In this document: in pieces, positions 51,221 through 59,203 of the stretch
Layout: every line of letters starts with the position of its first letter
Position numbering within the stretch: the stretch's first letter is position 1
Assembly (NCBI GenBank): GCA_002336245.1
Contig: DDDG01000027.1
Coordinates: 1-64,000 of the forward strand
Length of the DNA: 64,000 nt
Source of the DNA: Flavobacteriales bacterium UBA1986
GTDB lineage: Bacteria > Bacteroidota > Bacteroidia > Flavobacteriales_G > Salibacteraceae
Direction of reading: 5' to 3'
Notes under the pieces: generated by a model
What the model was told of the DNA's origin: nothing
Seen by the model: the letters and a program-made list of their open reading frames with translations, nothing else
The model's database searches: none
Made by a program: the position numbers and the translations under genes

Positions 51221-51877
51221 TTATTGCAGCGAAGCCAAGAGCTGTAGGAAATGATTTTTAGGCAGAATGCGACCTCCAAGGGAATTTAAGTGTTCGCTTG
51301 GAACCTGACAATCGATGAGTTTGATGCCTTCGACTTCCAAGGCTCGGCAATATTCGATGTAAGCCGCTTTGGAAGCATTGCTCTGACGAGCGAACATGCT
51401 TTCCCCGTAAAAGACCTGACCGATCTTCAGACCATACAAACCACCTACAAGCTCATTACCAACCCAAGCCTCTGCCGAGTGAGCGACTCCTTCTTGATGC
51501 AAAGCCAAGAAGACTTCAATGAAACGTTCGGAAATCCAGGACTCATTTTCGCGTCCTCGAGGGATTTCGGAACAAGCCCGCATCACTTGCTCGAATGCGG
51601 TGTTCTGCCGTATCTGGAAGGTTTCATCACGTAGGACTTTGCGCATCGACTTTGAAACGTAGACCTCCGAAGGCTGCATCAGCATGCGTGGGTGGGTGCA
51701 GAACCAAAAGATGAATCCTTCCTGCTCAAACCAAGGAAAGATTCCTTTGGGATAAGCTCGCTTCACCATATCTGGAGTGAAAGCCTCTGAAATGGCAATC
51801 AACTCTTCATCCCCATACAAAGCTGGGTTCGGAAAGCTGCTGGTAGAAGCAATGAAAGCTGGTGACCTACGTTGCAA
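51221..51877 (-). CDS. aat: Leucyl/phenylalanyl-tRNA--protein transferase
   Basis: It adds Leu or Phe to N-terminal Arg/Lys of proteins for the bacterial N-end rule (218 aa). Family motifs are SSFPNPALYGDEELIAIS, RAYPKGIFPWFEQEGFIFWFCTHPRMLMQP (the GIFPW core), AHSAEAWVGNELVGGLYGLKIGQVFYGESMFARQSNASKAA and LIDCQVPSEHLNSLGGRIL. The start is uncertain. The only listed initiator is the TTG at 51877, but minus-strand TAATTTTG, which looks like a -7 box, overlaps it. An unusual start slightly downstream, in the ALYGDE region, is therefore possible. Confidence 0.92.
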   Translation of the reverse strand: MQRRSPAFIASTSSFPNPALYGDEELIAISEAFTPDMVKRAYPKGIFPWFEQEGFIFWFCTHPRMLMQPSEVYVSKSMRKVLRDETFQIRQNTAFEQVMRACSEIPRGRENESWISERFIEVFLALHQEGVAHSAEAWVGNELVGGLYGLKIGQVFYGESMFARQSNASKAAYIEYCRALEVEGIKLIDCQVPSEHLNSLGGRILPKNHFLQLLASLQ

Positions 51878-51879
51878 AA

Positions 51880-52857
51880 TTAGAATTGTGGATGCTCAGG
51901 AGCGTTGTCTAAAATACCTTCTATTTTTTCCATTACTTCATTTGTAATCAATGGCTTATACTCCAATGCGTCAATGTTGAGTTTAACTTGCTCAACTTTA
52001 CTCGCACCTGTAATCGCAGTGCTCACATTCGGGTTTTTTAGAACCCACAGCAATGCCAATGCGGCTGTAGGAATTCCCAATTCTTTCGCAAAAGCATCCA
52101 GTGCAATGACGCGATCGATGTTCTCTTTTTGATACAAGCGATCTTTCAACCAATCCAATCCATCGATGCCAAAACGAGTCGCTTCTTGCAATTTCTTGTT
52201 GTGCTTCCCGGTGAGTAGACCTGAAGCTAAAGGACTCCAAACCGTAGTTCCCAGTCCAATGTTCTTGTACAACTGCTTGTACTCCACTTCGAATTTATCG
52301 CGGGTAAGCATATTGTACTGCGGTTGTTCCATACTCGGTGGAACCAGGTTGTACTGACGAGCAACACCATAGGCCTCTTGAATTTCTTGAGCCGACCATT
52401 CAGAAGTTCCCCAATACAAGATCTTTCCTTGAGTGATGAGGTCGTTCATGGCGCGCACCGTTTCTTCGATGGGTGTGTTCTTATCCGGACGATGACAAAT
52501 GAAGAGATCGAGGTAATCCATTTGAAGTCTGCGTGCAGAAGCTTCAAAACCTTCCATGATGTGCTTTCGGCTCAAGCCAGACTGATTTGGCAAGTCGCCT
52601 CCCCAGAAGACCTTCGAGGACACCACATATGTGCTTCGATCCCAGCCCATCTTCTTGAGGATCTTACCCATCACCTCTTCCGACTTGCCTTTTGAGTAGA
52701 TCTCGGCATTGTCGAAAAAGTTGATACCGTTGTCGTAGGCGTAAGCCATACACTCCTCGGCTGTATTGTCTTTTATCTGTTTTGCAAAGGTTAACCACGA
52801 ACCAAATGAGAGTTCGCTGAGTTGGAGACCTGTGCCTCCCATTCTTCTATATTCCAT
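51880..52857 (-). CDS. Aldo/keto reductase (YghZ/Kv-beta-like)
   Basis: A 325-aa NADPH-dependent reductase of the (beta/alpha)8 fold. MEYRRMGGTGLQLSELSFGSWLTFA is the usual start. GINFFDNAEIYSKGKSEEVMGKIL carries the catalytic Asp and Tyr, VVSSKVFWGGDL the Lys, and LDLFICHRPDKNTPIEETVRAM the His. TTVWSPLASGLLTGKHNK and VSTAITGASKVEQVKLN form the cofactor-binding end. The WGGDLPNQSGLSRKHI segment and length match the voltage-channel beta-subunit-like group. It probably reduces toxic aldehydes or ketones; the natural substrate is unknown. It lies 2 bp from aat and is probably its operon partner. Confidence 0.92.
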   Translation of the reverse strand: MEYRRMGGTGLQLSELSFGSWLTFAKQIKDNTAEECMAYAYDNGINFFDNAEIYSKGKSEEVMGKILKKMGWDRSTYVVSSKVFWGGDLPNQSGLSRKHIMEGFEASARRLQMDYLDLFICHRPDKNTPIEETVRAMNDLITQGKILYWGTSEWSAQEIQEAYGVARQYNLVPPSMEQPQYNMLTRDKFEVEYKQLYKNIGLGTTVWSPLASGLLTGKHNKKLQEATRFGIDGLDWLKDRLYQKENIDRVIALDAFAKELGIPTAALALLWVLKNPNVSTAITGASKVEQVKLNIDALEYKPLITNEVMEKIEGILDNAPEHPQF

Positions 52858-53010
52858 GAATTGTACTTGAGTTTCTAAATGTAAGTTTTGATTGAGTACC
52901 TCGACTCAAGCTGGGCAGAGAAAAAAAGTCTTTGACCTTCTTGAGACAGAAGCAGCAATAATTCACTGAAAAATCAGTTATTCGCGCGATATTTACCCCT
53001 TCGAATCGCA

Positions 53011-55590
53011 TTGAAACTCCCCAGAATCCATAGAACGCTTTTTCTGAGCTTCCTGTTCAGCTGTTTGAGTATTGTCTCTTTCGCTCAAGACGAAGCACGC
53101 ATCAAAGGGCATGTTACGGATGCCGAAGGCAATGCTGTTGAAGCTGCGTCTGTGGCTCTTCTTGGCACCAGCATAGGAACCAGCACACAACAAGACGGGA
53201 CTTACGAATTGAGCATTCCTGCCGACAGCAACTTTGTATTGGTCGTAAGTCACATCTCCTTTCTCAGCACTCGCGAGAGCATTCGGCTGGAAGCCGGAGA
53301 GGTAAAGACGGTATCGCAGCGCTTGCGCATGAAAACACAAACCTTCATGGAGGTTCTGATTGAAGATGAGGAAACTCGCCGCAGCAGCTTTACCCGCATC
53401 GACCCCAAAACCATCAGCAAACTGCCAAGCGCCTCTGGAAACTTCGAAGCTTTACTCTTCACCCTGCCAGGCGTAAGTTCGAACAATGAATTGAGTTCCT
53501 CTTACTCTGTTCGCGGGGGAAACTTCGACGAAAACCTCATCTACGTAAACGACATTCAAGTCTATCGTCCGTTTCTGGTTCGCTCCGGTCAACAGGAAGG
53601 ACTTTCGTTCATCAACTCCGATTTGGTGTCCTCCATCTTATTCTCTGCCGGCGGATTCGAAGCGCGTTATGGAGATAAAATGTCGTCGGTGCTCGACATC
53701 CAATACAAGAAACCCCGCGACTTTGGCGGAGGCTTTTCGGCAAGTCTTTTGGGGGGAAGCATTCACCTCGAAGATGCCAATAAAGATCATCGCTTCACCC
53801 AGGTGCACGGACTGCGGTATCGGAGCAATGCCTACGTACTTGGAAGTCTAGATTCGCAAGGTGATTACCGACCATCATTTGTTGATTACCAGACTTATAT
53901 AACATTTGACTTAAATGATGAGTTGGAGTTAGCATTCTTGGGGAATGTTTCAAGAAATAAATATCAATTCATACCCCAAACCAGGGAGACTGATTTTGGA
54001 ACCATCAACGAAGCGCTGCGTCTCACCGTCTTTTTTGAAGGTCAGGAAATCGACCAATACCAAACCGCATTGGGAGCTCTTAGCTTGAAGTGGAAGCCCA
54101 GTGATAAACTGGAAATGAAATTCATTGGAACCTCTTTCATCACCGACGAGCAAGAAACCTTCGACATCGAAGGAGCTTACCGCTTGGATGAGTTGGAGCG
54201 CGACCTCTCTTCGCAGGAGTTTGGCGACGTGAGCTTCAATCGTGGTGTAGGTGGATTCATCGATCACGCACGAAACCGCTTGAACGCCTACGTCTTCAAT
54301 GGTGAGCATCTTGGAAAGTACAGAACTGAGAACGGCGGACTGCAATGGGGAATACGTTTCCAGCATGAAGACATCTTCGACGAGCTCTCAGAATGGAGTT
54401 ATGTTGACTCCGCGGGCTATTCTGTGCCTCAAGGCGTGGGCATCGACAGTTTCTACTTCTATCCAGAAGACACTTCCCGAATCAACCCCATTCCCTACAC
54501 ACCTCGCAACTCTCTTGAATTGCGCGAGGTCATTAAATCGGAAAACCTTCTTGTAAACCAGCGTGTGATGGGCTTTGCTCAGTGGAATCGAATCTTGAAT
54601 GTGGGAGAGGGTGAAATGGAATTCACGGCTGGTGTGCGCGCGAACTACTGGACCTACAACGATGAGATTACTTTGAGTCCGAGGGCAAATGTGATTTGGG
54701 ACCCCGGATGGAAGAACGACATCATCTTTAAAGCAGCCTTTGGGTATTACCATCAACCGCCTTTCTATCGGGAGATGCGAAACCTGTATGGCGAACTCAA
54801 TCCAAACATCCGAGCGCAGACCTCAGTGCACTATGTTCTAGGTACAGACTTGAATTTGAGCATCTGGAATCGGCCTTTCAAGTTTTCGGGTGAATTGTAC
54901 TTCAAAGACATGTACCGCCTGATTCCATATGAAATCGACAATGTACGATTGAGATACTACGCAACGAACAATTCGAAGGGTTATGGAGCTGGAATCGACT
55001 TGAAGCTGAACGGTGAATTTGTGAAGGGAATTGACTCCTGGGCGAGCCTCAGCATTATGCAAACCAGAGAGAATTTGACCGACGATGTTTACTACGTTCG
55101 CTTCAATGCTGAAGGCGACACCATCATTCCGGGTTACACCTTCGACGCCATGGCCGTCGACAGCAATCGCATTGAGCCAGGCTTCATTCCGCGACCTACC
55201 GACCAGCGCGTAAACTTCGGACTGTACTTCAGAGATTACTTACCTAAGATTCCTTCCGTTCAAATGACATTGAGCTTATTGTTTGGCTCTGGCCTTCCCT
55301 TCGGACCTCCCTCCTACGACCGTTACCGCGATACTTTGCGCATTCCGCCCTATCGCCGAGTTGACATTGGATTCAGCAAACAACTTCTATCCGAAGATCG
55401 AGTGAAGAAAGAGAGCAATCCTTTCCGCCACTTCAAGGAAGCCTTTGTAAGTCTTGAAGTTTTCAATTTACTCGACATCAACAACACCATTTCATATCAG
55501 TGGATTCGCGACATCAGCAGCCGGGAATATGCGATTCCGAACTTCCTCACATCGAGGCGAGTGAATGTGCGGCTCGTGATGCGTTTTTGA
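53011..55590 (+). CDS. TonB-dependent outer-membrane receptor
   Basis: An 859-aa receptor starting at a TTG (53011), which gives a good signal peptide (RTLFLSFLFSCLSIVSFAQ). Next is a carboxypeptidase-regulatory-like domain (ARIKGHVTDAEGNAVEAASVALLGTSIGTSTQQDGTYEL, about residues 27-115). The plug domain follows (RIDPKTISKLPSASGNFEALLFTLPGVSSNNELSSSYSVRGGNFDENLIYVNDIQVYRPFLVRSG), then a C-terminal beta-barrel ending in ..RRVNVRLVMRF, with the terminal aromatic. No SusD-like partner is adjacent, so it is more likely an iron, cofactor or peptide importer than a glycan receptor. The lipoprotein gene follows within 17 bp. Confidence 0.93.
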   Translation: MKLPRIHRTLFLSFLFSCLSIVSFAQDEARIKGHVTDAEGNAVEAASVALLGTSIGTSTQQDGTYELSIPADSNFVLVVSHISFLSTRESIRLEAGEVKTVSQRLRMKTQTFMEVLIEDEETRRSSFTRIDPKTISKLPSASGNFEALLFTLPGVSSNNELSSSYSVRGGNFDENLIYVNDIQVYRPFLVRSGQQEGLSFINSDLVSSILFSAGGFEARYGDKMSSVLDIQYKKPRDFGGGFSASLLGGSIHLEDANKDHRFTQVHGLRYRSNAYVLGSLDSQGDYRPSFVDYQTYITFDLNDELELAFLGNVSRNKYQFIPQTRETDFGTINEALRLTVFFEGQEIDQYQTALGALSLKWKPSDKLEMKFIGTSFITDEQETFDIEGAYRLDELERDLSSQEFGDVSFNRGVGGFIDHARNRLNAYVFNGEHLGKYRTENGGLQWGIRFQHEDIFDELSEWSYVDSAGYSVPQGVGIDSFYFYPEDTSRINPIPYTPRNSLELREVIKSENLLVNQRVMGFAQWNRILNVGEGEMEFTAGVRANYWTYNDEITLSPRANVIWDPGWKNDIIFKAAFGYYHQPPFYREMRNLYGELNPNIRAQTSVHYVLGTDLNLSIWNRPFKFSGELYFKDMYRLIPYEIDNVRLRYYATNNSKGYGAGIDLKLNGEFVKGIDSWASLSIMQTRENLTDDVYYVRFNAEGDTIIPGYTFDAMAVDSNRIEPGFIPRPTDQRVNFGLYFRDYLPKIPSVQMTLSLLFGSGLPFGPPSYDRYRDTLRIPPYRRVDIGFSKQLLSEDRVKKESNPFRHFKEAFVSLEVFNLLDINNTISYQWIRDISSREYAIPNFLTSRRVNVRLVMRF

Positions 55591-55594
55591 TCTT

Positions 55595-55602
55595 TACATT
55601 TG
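55595..55602 (+). promoter_or_regulatory. TACATTTG motif before the lipoprotein gene
   Basis: An exact TAnnTTTG match only 5 bp before the ATG at 55608, right after the receptor's stop. Such a short distance would give a leaderless or nearly leaderless mRNA, so it may be chance, the lipoprotein gene being simply co-transcribed. Confidence 0.3.
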
Positions 55603-55607
55603 GAAAA

Positions 55608-56363
55608 ATGAAAGCTGCCTTCGCCATTCTTTTGAGTTTCCTTCTTCTTTCCTGCGAGAAAGACCAAGTTCCTACCGAAGACTCACTGACAGCACTAGAA
55701 GGCTCCAAAGCAGTTTTTCACGAAGACAGTTTGAAATTGTTCTCCGAGACCAATGAAGACGGCGAGGTTCACTTTTGGTTCAGGAACTATTGGCCAGAAA
55801 GCAAGAGCTTCATCTATGTGCAAGCCCTTGACATGGGCAACCGCATTGTGGCACCCAACTACATGAAAAAGCCTTGGGAGAGAATGGATCGCGGCGACGA
55901 GCGTTTCGATCACTTTGTAGGTGGGTTTTTATTCGGAAATAGTCTTCAGAATTATTTGGTAAAGGCCGTGGTGATTGTAGAGGACACTCTGATTGAGAGT
56001 CAGGTGATGGTCATTGAAAAAAAGCAAACTTTAGATTCCGACCTTCTAGAAATAGACTTGGGCAATCCAACAAAACCACGCTTCCGCTGGGATGGTGGCA
56101 AGCAAGCTTCAGGAGGATACTTACATCAGCTTTACGATCGCGAGGGAAAACTCCTCACTTCTATGCTTTGGCCAAGTGATCGCTTTGATTTCTACACTGT
56201 TTTCGATGCCGGAGAGATCTTCTTGGATGATTACGCCCAACCTGAATTGATTGCTGGACAACGCTATCGTTTTGAGGTTTACGGCTTAGACAATAGCCTT
56301 TGGGCCACTTGGCACGACAGTAGAGAGTTTTTCGCGGTTGAGAATGGGTTGATTGATGAATGA
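55608..56363 (+). CDS. Lipoprotein linked to the TonB-dependent receptor
   Basis: The frame is open to 55500 inside the receptor gene, but the ATG at 55608 gives a clear lipoprotein signal (AFAILLSFLLLSC, then EKDQVPTED; lipobox LLSC), 251 aa. The mature part is beta-rich with two similar halves: HFWFRNYWPESKSFIYVQALDMGNRIV and RFRWDGGKQASGGYLHQLYDREGKLLTSMLW. It also has YRFEVYGLDNSLWATWHDSREFF near the end. This resembles surface lipoproteins that accompany TonB receptors, but the family is not recognised. It probably presents a ligand to the receptor encoded 17 bp upstream. Confidence 0.65.
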   Translation: MKAAFAILLSFLLLSCEKDQVPTEDSLTALEGSKAVFHEDSLKLFSETNEDGEVHFWFRNYWPESKSFIYVQALDMGNRIVAPNYMKKPWERMDRGDERFDHFVGGFLFGNSLQNYLVKAVVIVEDTLIESQVMVIEKKQTLDSDLLEIDLGNPTKPRFRWDGGKQASGGYLHQLYDREGKLLTSMLWPSDRFDFYTVFDAGEIFLDDYAQPELIAGQRYRFEVYGLDNSLWATWHDSREFFAVENGLIDE

Positions 56364-56367
56364 GTGG

Positions 56368-56397
56368 ATGTGCGGATGTGTAGATGTGTAGATGTGT
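56368..56397. repeat. ATGTG-type repeat after the lipoprotein gene
   Basis: 22 bp identical to the repeat at 48904-48925, preceded by the extra unit GGATGTGCGGATGTG. The 14 bp at 56368-56381 are the reverse complement of 57274-57287, so the DUF1684 gene lies between inverted copies. The rest of the 133-bp gap to 56497 contains a segment (TGAGCATGACGAAGGGTTAACGAAGG) resembling the repeats at 58.4 kb. Confidence 0.7.
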
Positions 56398-56496
56398 AAA
56401 AAAACATGGGCTTATTGACCCGCAATTGCCGACAGCCTGAGTGACCTCCTGAGCATGACGAAGGGTTAACGAAGGCTTCAGGCAAGATGTATTGGA

Positions 56497-57111
56497 TTGA
56501 AAGTGAGAAAGATAAAAAACATAGGAGCTGTTTTGGCGCTGCTTGTATTAGTGGCGGTTCAGGCATGTACTGGACAGAAAGATCCCTACATTGAATTCAT
56601 CAAGCAAGAGCGTAGAGAAGATACCAAGAGCTTCTTGAACGCGGAGACCACTCCCCTCAAAGACAAAGACAGAGCGACATTTCTTGGTCTTGACTACTTC
56701 ACGGCGGATGAGAGCTACAAGGTGAAGGCAAAAGTGACTAAGCTGCCCAGGGAGATCAGCTTTAGCATGAAAACCACCACCGATCGATTGCCAGAATACA
56801 TGAAGGCGGCAAAGCTTGAGTTTCAACTGAAAGGAAAGGATTACAGCCTAATCGCCTACCGCAGCAAGGATCACCCGGAAGAAGGTTGGTTCATTCCTTT
56901 CACGGATTTAACCAATGGAGTTGAGACCTACGAAGTGGGACGCTACATCGACATTGATCTTCAAGAGACCATAAAAACTGAAATCGACTTGGATTTCAAT
57001 TTGTGCTACAACCCCTACTGTGCCTACGCAGCAAAGTGGTCTTGTCCGATTCCACCACCTGAGAACAACCTTAAGATTCGCATTGAGGCTGGGGTGAAGA
57101 AGTTTCACTGA
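56497..57111 (+). CDS. DUF1684-family lipoprotein
   Basis: About 204 aa from the TTG at 56497, or 202 aa from the GTG at 56503; neither has a strong ribosome-binding site. The lipoprotein signal is GAVLALLVLVAVQAC (lipobox VQAC), then TGQKD. The mature part begins DPYIEFIKQERREDTKSFL and ends FNLCYNPYCAYAAKWSCPIPPPENNLKIRIEAGVKKF. That ending, with the AYNPYC.Y...CP.PP.EN.L...I..G and final F signature, is diagnostic of the DUF1684 family, whose function is unknown. Its flanks are inverted repeats at 56.37 and 57.28 kb. Confidence 0.82.
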   Translation: MKVRKIKNIGAVLALLVLVAVQACTGQKDPYIEFIKQERREDTKSFLNAETTPLKDKDRATFLGLDYFTADESYKVKAKVTKLPREISFSMKTTTDRLPEYMKAAKLEFQLKGKDYSLIAYRSKDHPEEGWFIPFTDLTNGVETYEVGRYIDIDLQETIKTEIDLDFNLCYNPYCAYAAKWSCPIPPPENNLKIRIEAGVKKFH

Positions 57112-57114
57112 TTC

Positions 57115-57287
57115 GGTTACGAGTTACCCTCCTACGCTGCGCTTCGGGCGGGCAGGCAGGTTACAGGTTACAGGTTTGAGCCAGGAAGAATGTGTAAATA
57201 TGCTAATGTGAGAATATGTCAATTTTTCAGACTTCCAAATTGGCTAATTCTCAAATTCACTCACCAAAACACTCACATCCGCACATC
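57115..57287. repeat. Mixed dispersed-repeat tract after the DUF1684 gene
   Basis: This 213-bp gap holds GGTTACGAGTTAC (57115-57127), a GCGGGCAGGCAGG motif (57149-57160), a TTACAGGTTACAGG run (57161-57174), ATGTG-type units (57188-57220) and the CACATCCGCACATC inverted copy (57274-57287). Each belongs to a family seen elsewhere in the window, in opposite orientation to the copies at 48.9 or 56.4 kb. There is no ORF. Confidence 0.65.
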
Positions 57288-57324
57288 TCTAAAAACCTTT
57301 TCAATCTGATTCTGTTTCTCTCCA

Positions 57325-58230
57325 GTGAAATCATTCATCTCCTTTCGCAAAGAGTACGCTCATCCGCTTCCTGAGAACCATCGCTTTCCGATGTTGAAGT
57401 ACGAGCTTTTGCCCGAGCAGTTAAAACGCGAAGGCATTGTTGAAGATTCCGACTTCTTTGAACCGCAAGAAATAGCCGAGGAAGACATCCTACGAGCTCA
57501 CAGTGAAGATTACCTGCGGCAATTGGAGAATCTGTCGCTTTCACCAAGAGAGCAGCGTAAAACGGGCTTTCCTCACTCCCCGCAGCTCATTGAACGAGAG
57601 AAAATCATCATGCAGGGAAGTCTGGACGCGGCAAAAGCAGCTCTTGACGGCGGACTGGGATTTAACATCGCTGGAGGAACACATCACGCCTACACGAATC
57701 GAGGTGAGGGTTTCTGCCTTCTCAACGACATCGCCATCACTGCACTCCACCTCCTTACACATAAGCTGGTAAAGCAAGTACTCGTTGTAGATCTCGATGT
57801 GCATCAAGGAAACGGTACGGCAGAAATCTGCGCTGGCAACAATCGCATCTTCACCTTCAGCATGCACGGAAAAGCGAATTACCCGCTGCATAAAGAGAAA
57901 TCGGATTTGGACATTCCCTTGGAAACGGGAACGGGTGGCGACGTCTACCTGCCGCTTCTAGAGCAAAACCTCGAACGACTTCTAAACCAAGTGAAACCCG
58001 ACTTCGTGATTTACCAATCGGGGGTTGACGTTCTAAAAACTGATAAGCTCGGTCACCTCGGACTGAGTAAAGCTGAGTGCAAAGAGCGGGATCAAATCGT
58101 TTACTCAAAACTCCACAGCAAAGACATTCCCGTAATGGCCTGTATGGGTGGTGGATATTCCGAGAAGGTTGCTGACATCGTTGATGCGCATGCGAATACG
58201 TATCGGGTGGCGCGGGAGGTTTATCACTAA
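57325..58230 (+). CDS. Histone deacetylase-like amidohydrolase
   Basis: A 301-aa zinc hydrolase of the HDAC/acetylpolyamine amidohydrolase superfamily. It starts at a GTG (57325): SFISFRKEYAHPLPENHRFPMLKYELLPEQL is the conserved beginning. Active-site motifs are GGTHHAYTNRGEGFCLLNDIAITAL (tandem His), VLVVDLDVHQGNGTAEICAG (the zinc-ligand Asp and His) and VIYQSGVDVLKTDKLGHLGLS (the second Asp). Bacterial members deacetylate polyamines, protein lysines or small metabolites; substrate unknown. The nearest genes are unrelated, so it stands alone. Confidence 0.92.
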   Translation: MKSFISFRKEYAHPLPENHRFPMLKYELLPEQLKREGIVEDSDFFEPQEIAEEDILRAHSEDYLRQLENLSLSPREQRKTGFPHSPQLIEREKIIMQGSLDAAKAALDGGLGFNIAGGTHHAYTNRGEGFCLLNDIAITALHLLTHKLVKQVLVVDLDVHQGNGTAEICAGNNRIFTFSMHGKANYPLHKEKSDLDIPLETGTGGDVYLPLLEQNLERLLNQVKPDFVIYQSGVDVLKTDKLGHLGLSKAECKERDQIVYSKLHSKDIPVMACMGGGYSEKVADIVDAHANTYRVAREVYH

Positions 58231-58541
58231 GAGCTTTAAGCTGTAAGCCGTAAGCCTTAAGTATGTTTCAGTCATCCCGAGCTCTCAGCCAGTCACCCCG
58301 AGCTTATTGAAGCTTAGTAAGCCAAATGCCTTGCCCCAATCCCAAATCCTTTTGTGCTCTGCTTAACTATTTCCCACTTCGACATGCTGAGTTTAACGAA
58401 GCACGAGAAGTAGAGTCTAGTTTGCACAAAGCAGCCCTTCGTTGTTTTGAAAAAGAAACGCCCTTCGACCCTTCGTTAAACTCAGGGTGTCGGTTCAGAG
58501 GGTAACTCTACAAGCCCATGCTCTATGCTCTCGGCTCTCCC
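58231..58541. other. 311-bp gene-free stretch with inverted repeats
   Basis: It begins with an AAGCTGTAAGCCGTAAGCC low-complexity run (about 58236-58255), then TCATCCCGAGC/GTCACCCCGAGC half-repeats. An inverted pair follows: CTGAGTTTAACGAAG (58387-58401) is the exact reverse complement of CTTCGTTAAACTCAG (58471-58485), and the matching continues imperfectly outward (58377-58492). A transcript here could fold into a long hairpin with a loop of about 69 nt. No coding signal. Confidence 0.6.
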
Positions 58542-59108
58542 TCAGTCTTTCCAAATGTCCTTCTCGTCCAACACCACGTGTCCCCAATTCTCTCCACGTC
58601 GGATGCGGTTGAGTTGAGTGTGGGTGATGTTGTACCTGCGGGCGATGTGAGACTTTTTCTCCTCGTCGCGAGCGAGCAGTTTCTTTATTGTCAGCACATC
58701 GGATTCAGAAAGCTTGGAGTGTTTCACCTTCGACTTCGAAGCGATGAACTTCGGATTCAAATTAAGGTGTTGCTCCTTTTCCAACTTTGTTGCCCACTTC
58801 AAATTATCGACGTGATTGTTCTCTTTGTCGTAATCTAAATGCAGCACAAAAGTGGCCTTCTCACGCTTGTTGGGTATGAAATGTGAAGCAATCAACTTGT
58901 GCACGTAATGCGATACGCGTTCTCCTTTTTTATTGGTAAAGGCAACCATTGGGTAACCTTGGACTCGTCCGCCTTTAAGGATTTTTGCATCCTTTCTTCC
59001 GTAGGCGTAACTCCGGATTCTTCCGCAATTGGAAATCTCGTATTTAATTCCATTCACGAATCCTCCTAGATCCAAAGCTTTCCAAACTTCGTCCTTGAAA
59101 TCATTCAT
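58542..59108 (-). CDS. Homing-type HNH endonuclease (NUMOD4-HNH)
   Basis: The ATG at 59108 gives about 188 aa; the longer frame to 59186 lacks similarity and is not used. NUMOD4 motif: EVWKALDLGGFVNGIKYEISNCGRIRSY (residues 7-33). HNH_3 domain: VHKLIASHFIPNKREKATFVLHLDYDKENNHVDNLKWAT (about 69-107), with the two His and the N-H-x-D-N..W pattern; the usual central Asn of VNHxD is Leu here (VLHLD). The C terminus has a helix-turn-helix-like stretch (HSKLSESDVLTIKKLL, SHIARRYNITHTQLNRIRRGENW) for DNA recognition. It is free-standing, in a repeat-rich intergenic region, so it may be mobile. Confidence 0.85.
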   Translation of the reverse strand: MNDFKDEVWKALDLGGFVNGIKYEISNCGRIRSYAYGRKDAKILKGGRVQGYPMVAFTNKKGERVSHYVHKLIASHFIPNKREKATFVLHLDYDKENNHVDNLKWATKLEKEQHLNLNPKFIASKSKVKHSKLSESDVLTIKKLLARDEEKKSHIARRYNITHTQLNRIRRGENWGHVVLDEKDIWKD

Positions 59109-59203
59109 ATGTCTCGGGTTTCGATCGGGGTAGCGATCTCGTTCTCGCTGCAAAGTTATGGATTCGCTTCCAGTAAAAAGGTGCAAAAGTCACACTAGGA
59201 AAC

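Noticed and set aside
51221..51877. ATG start for aat
   Set aside because: There is no in-frame ATG before the conserved segments; the first candidate is a TTG that overlaps a probable promoter box, so the start is left uncertain rather than guessed.
58231..58541. tRNA or riboswitch in the gene-free stretch
   Set aside because: No cloverleaf-like arms or aptamer-like pairing were found; the visible pairing is explained by an interrupted inverted repeat.
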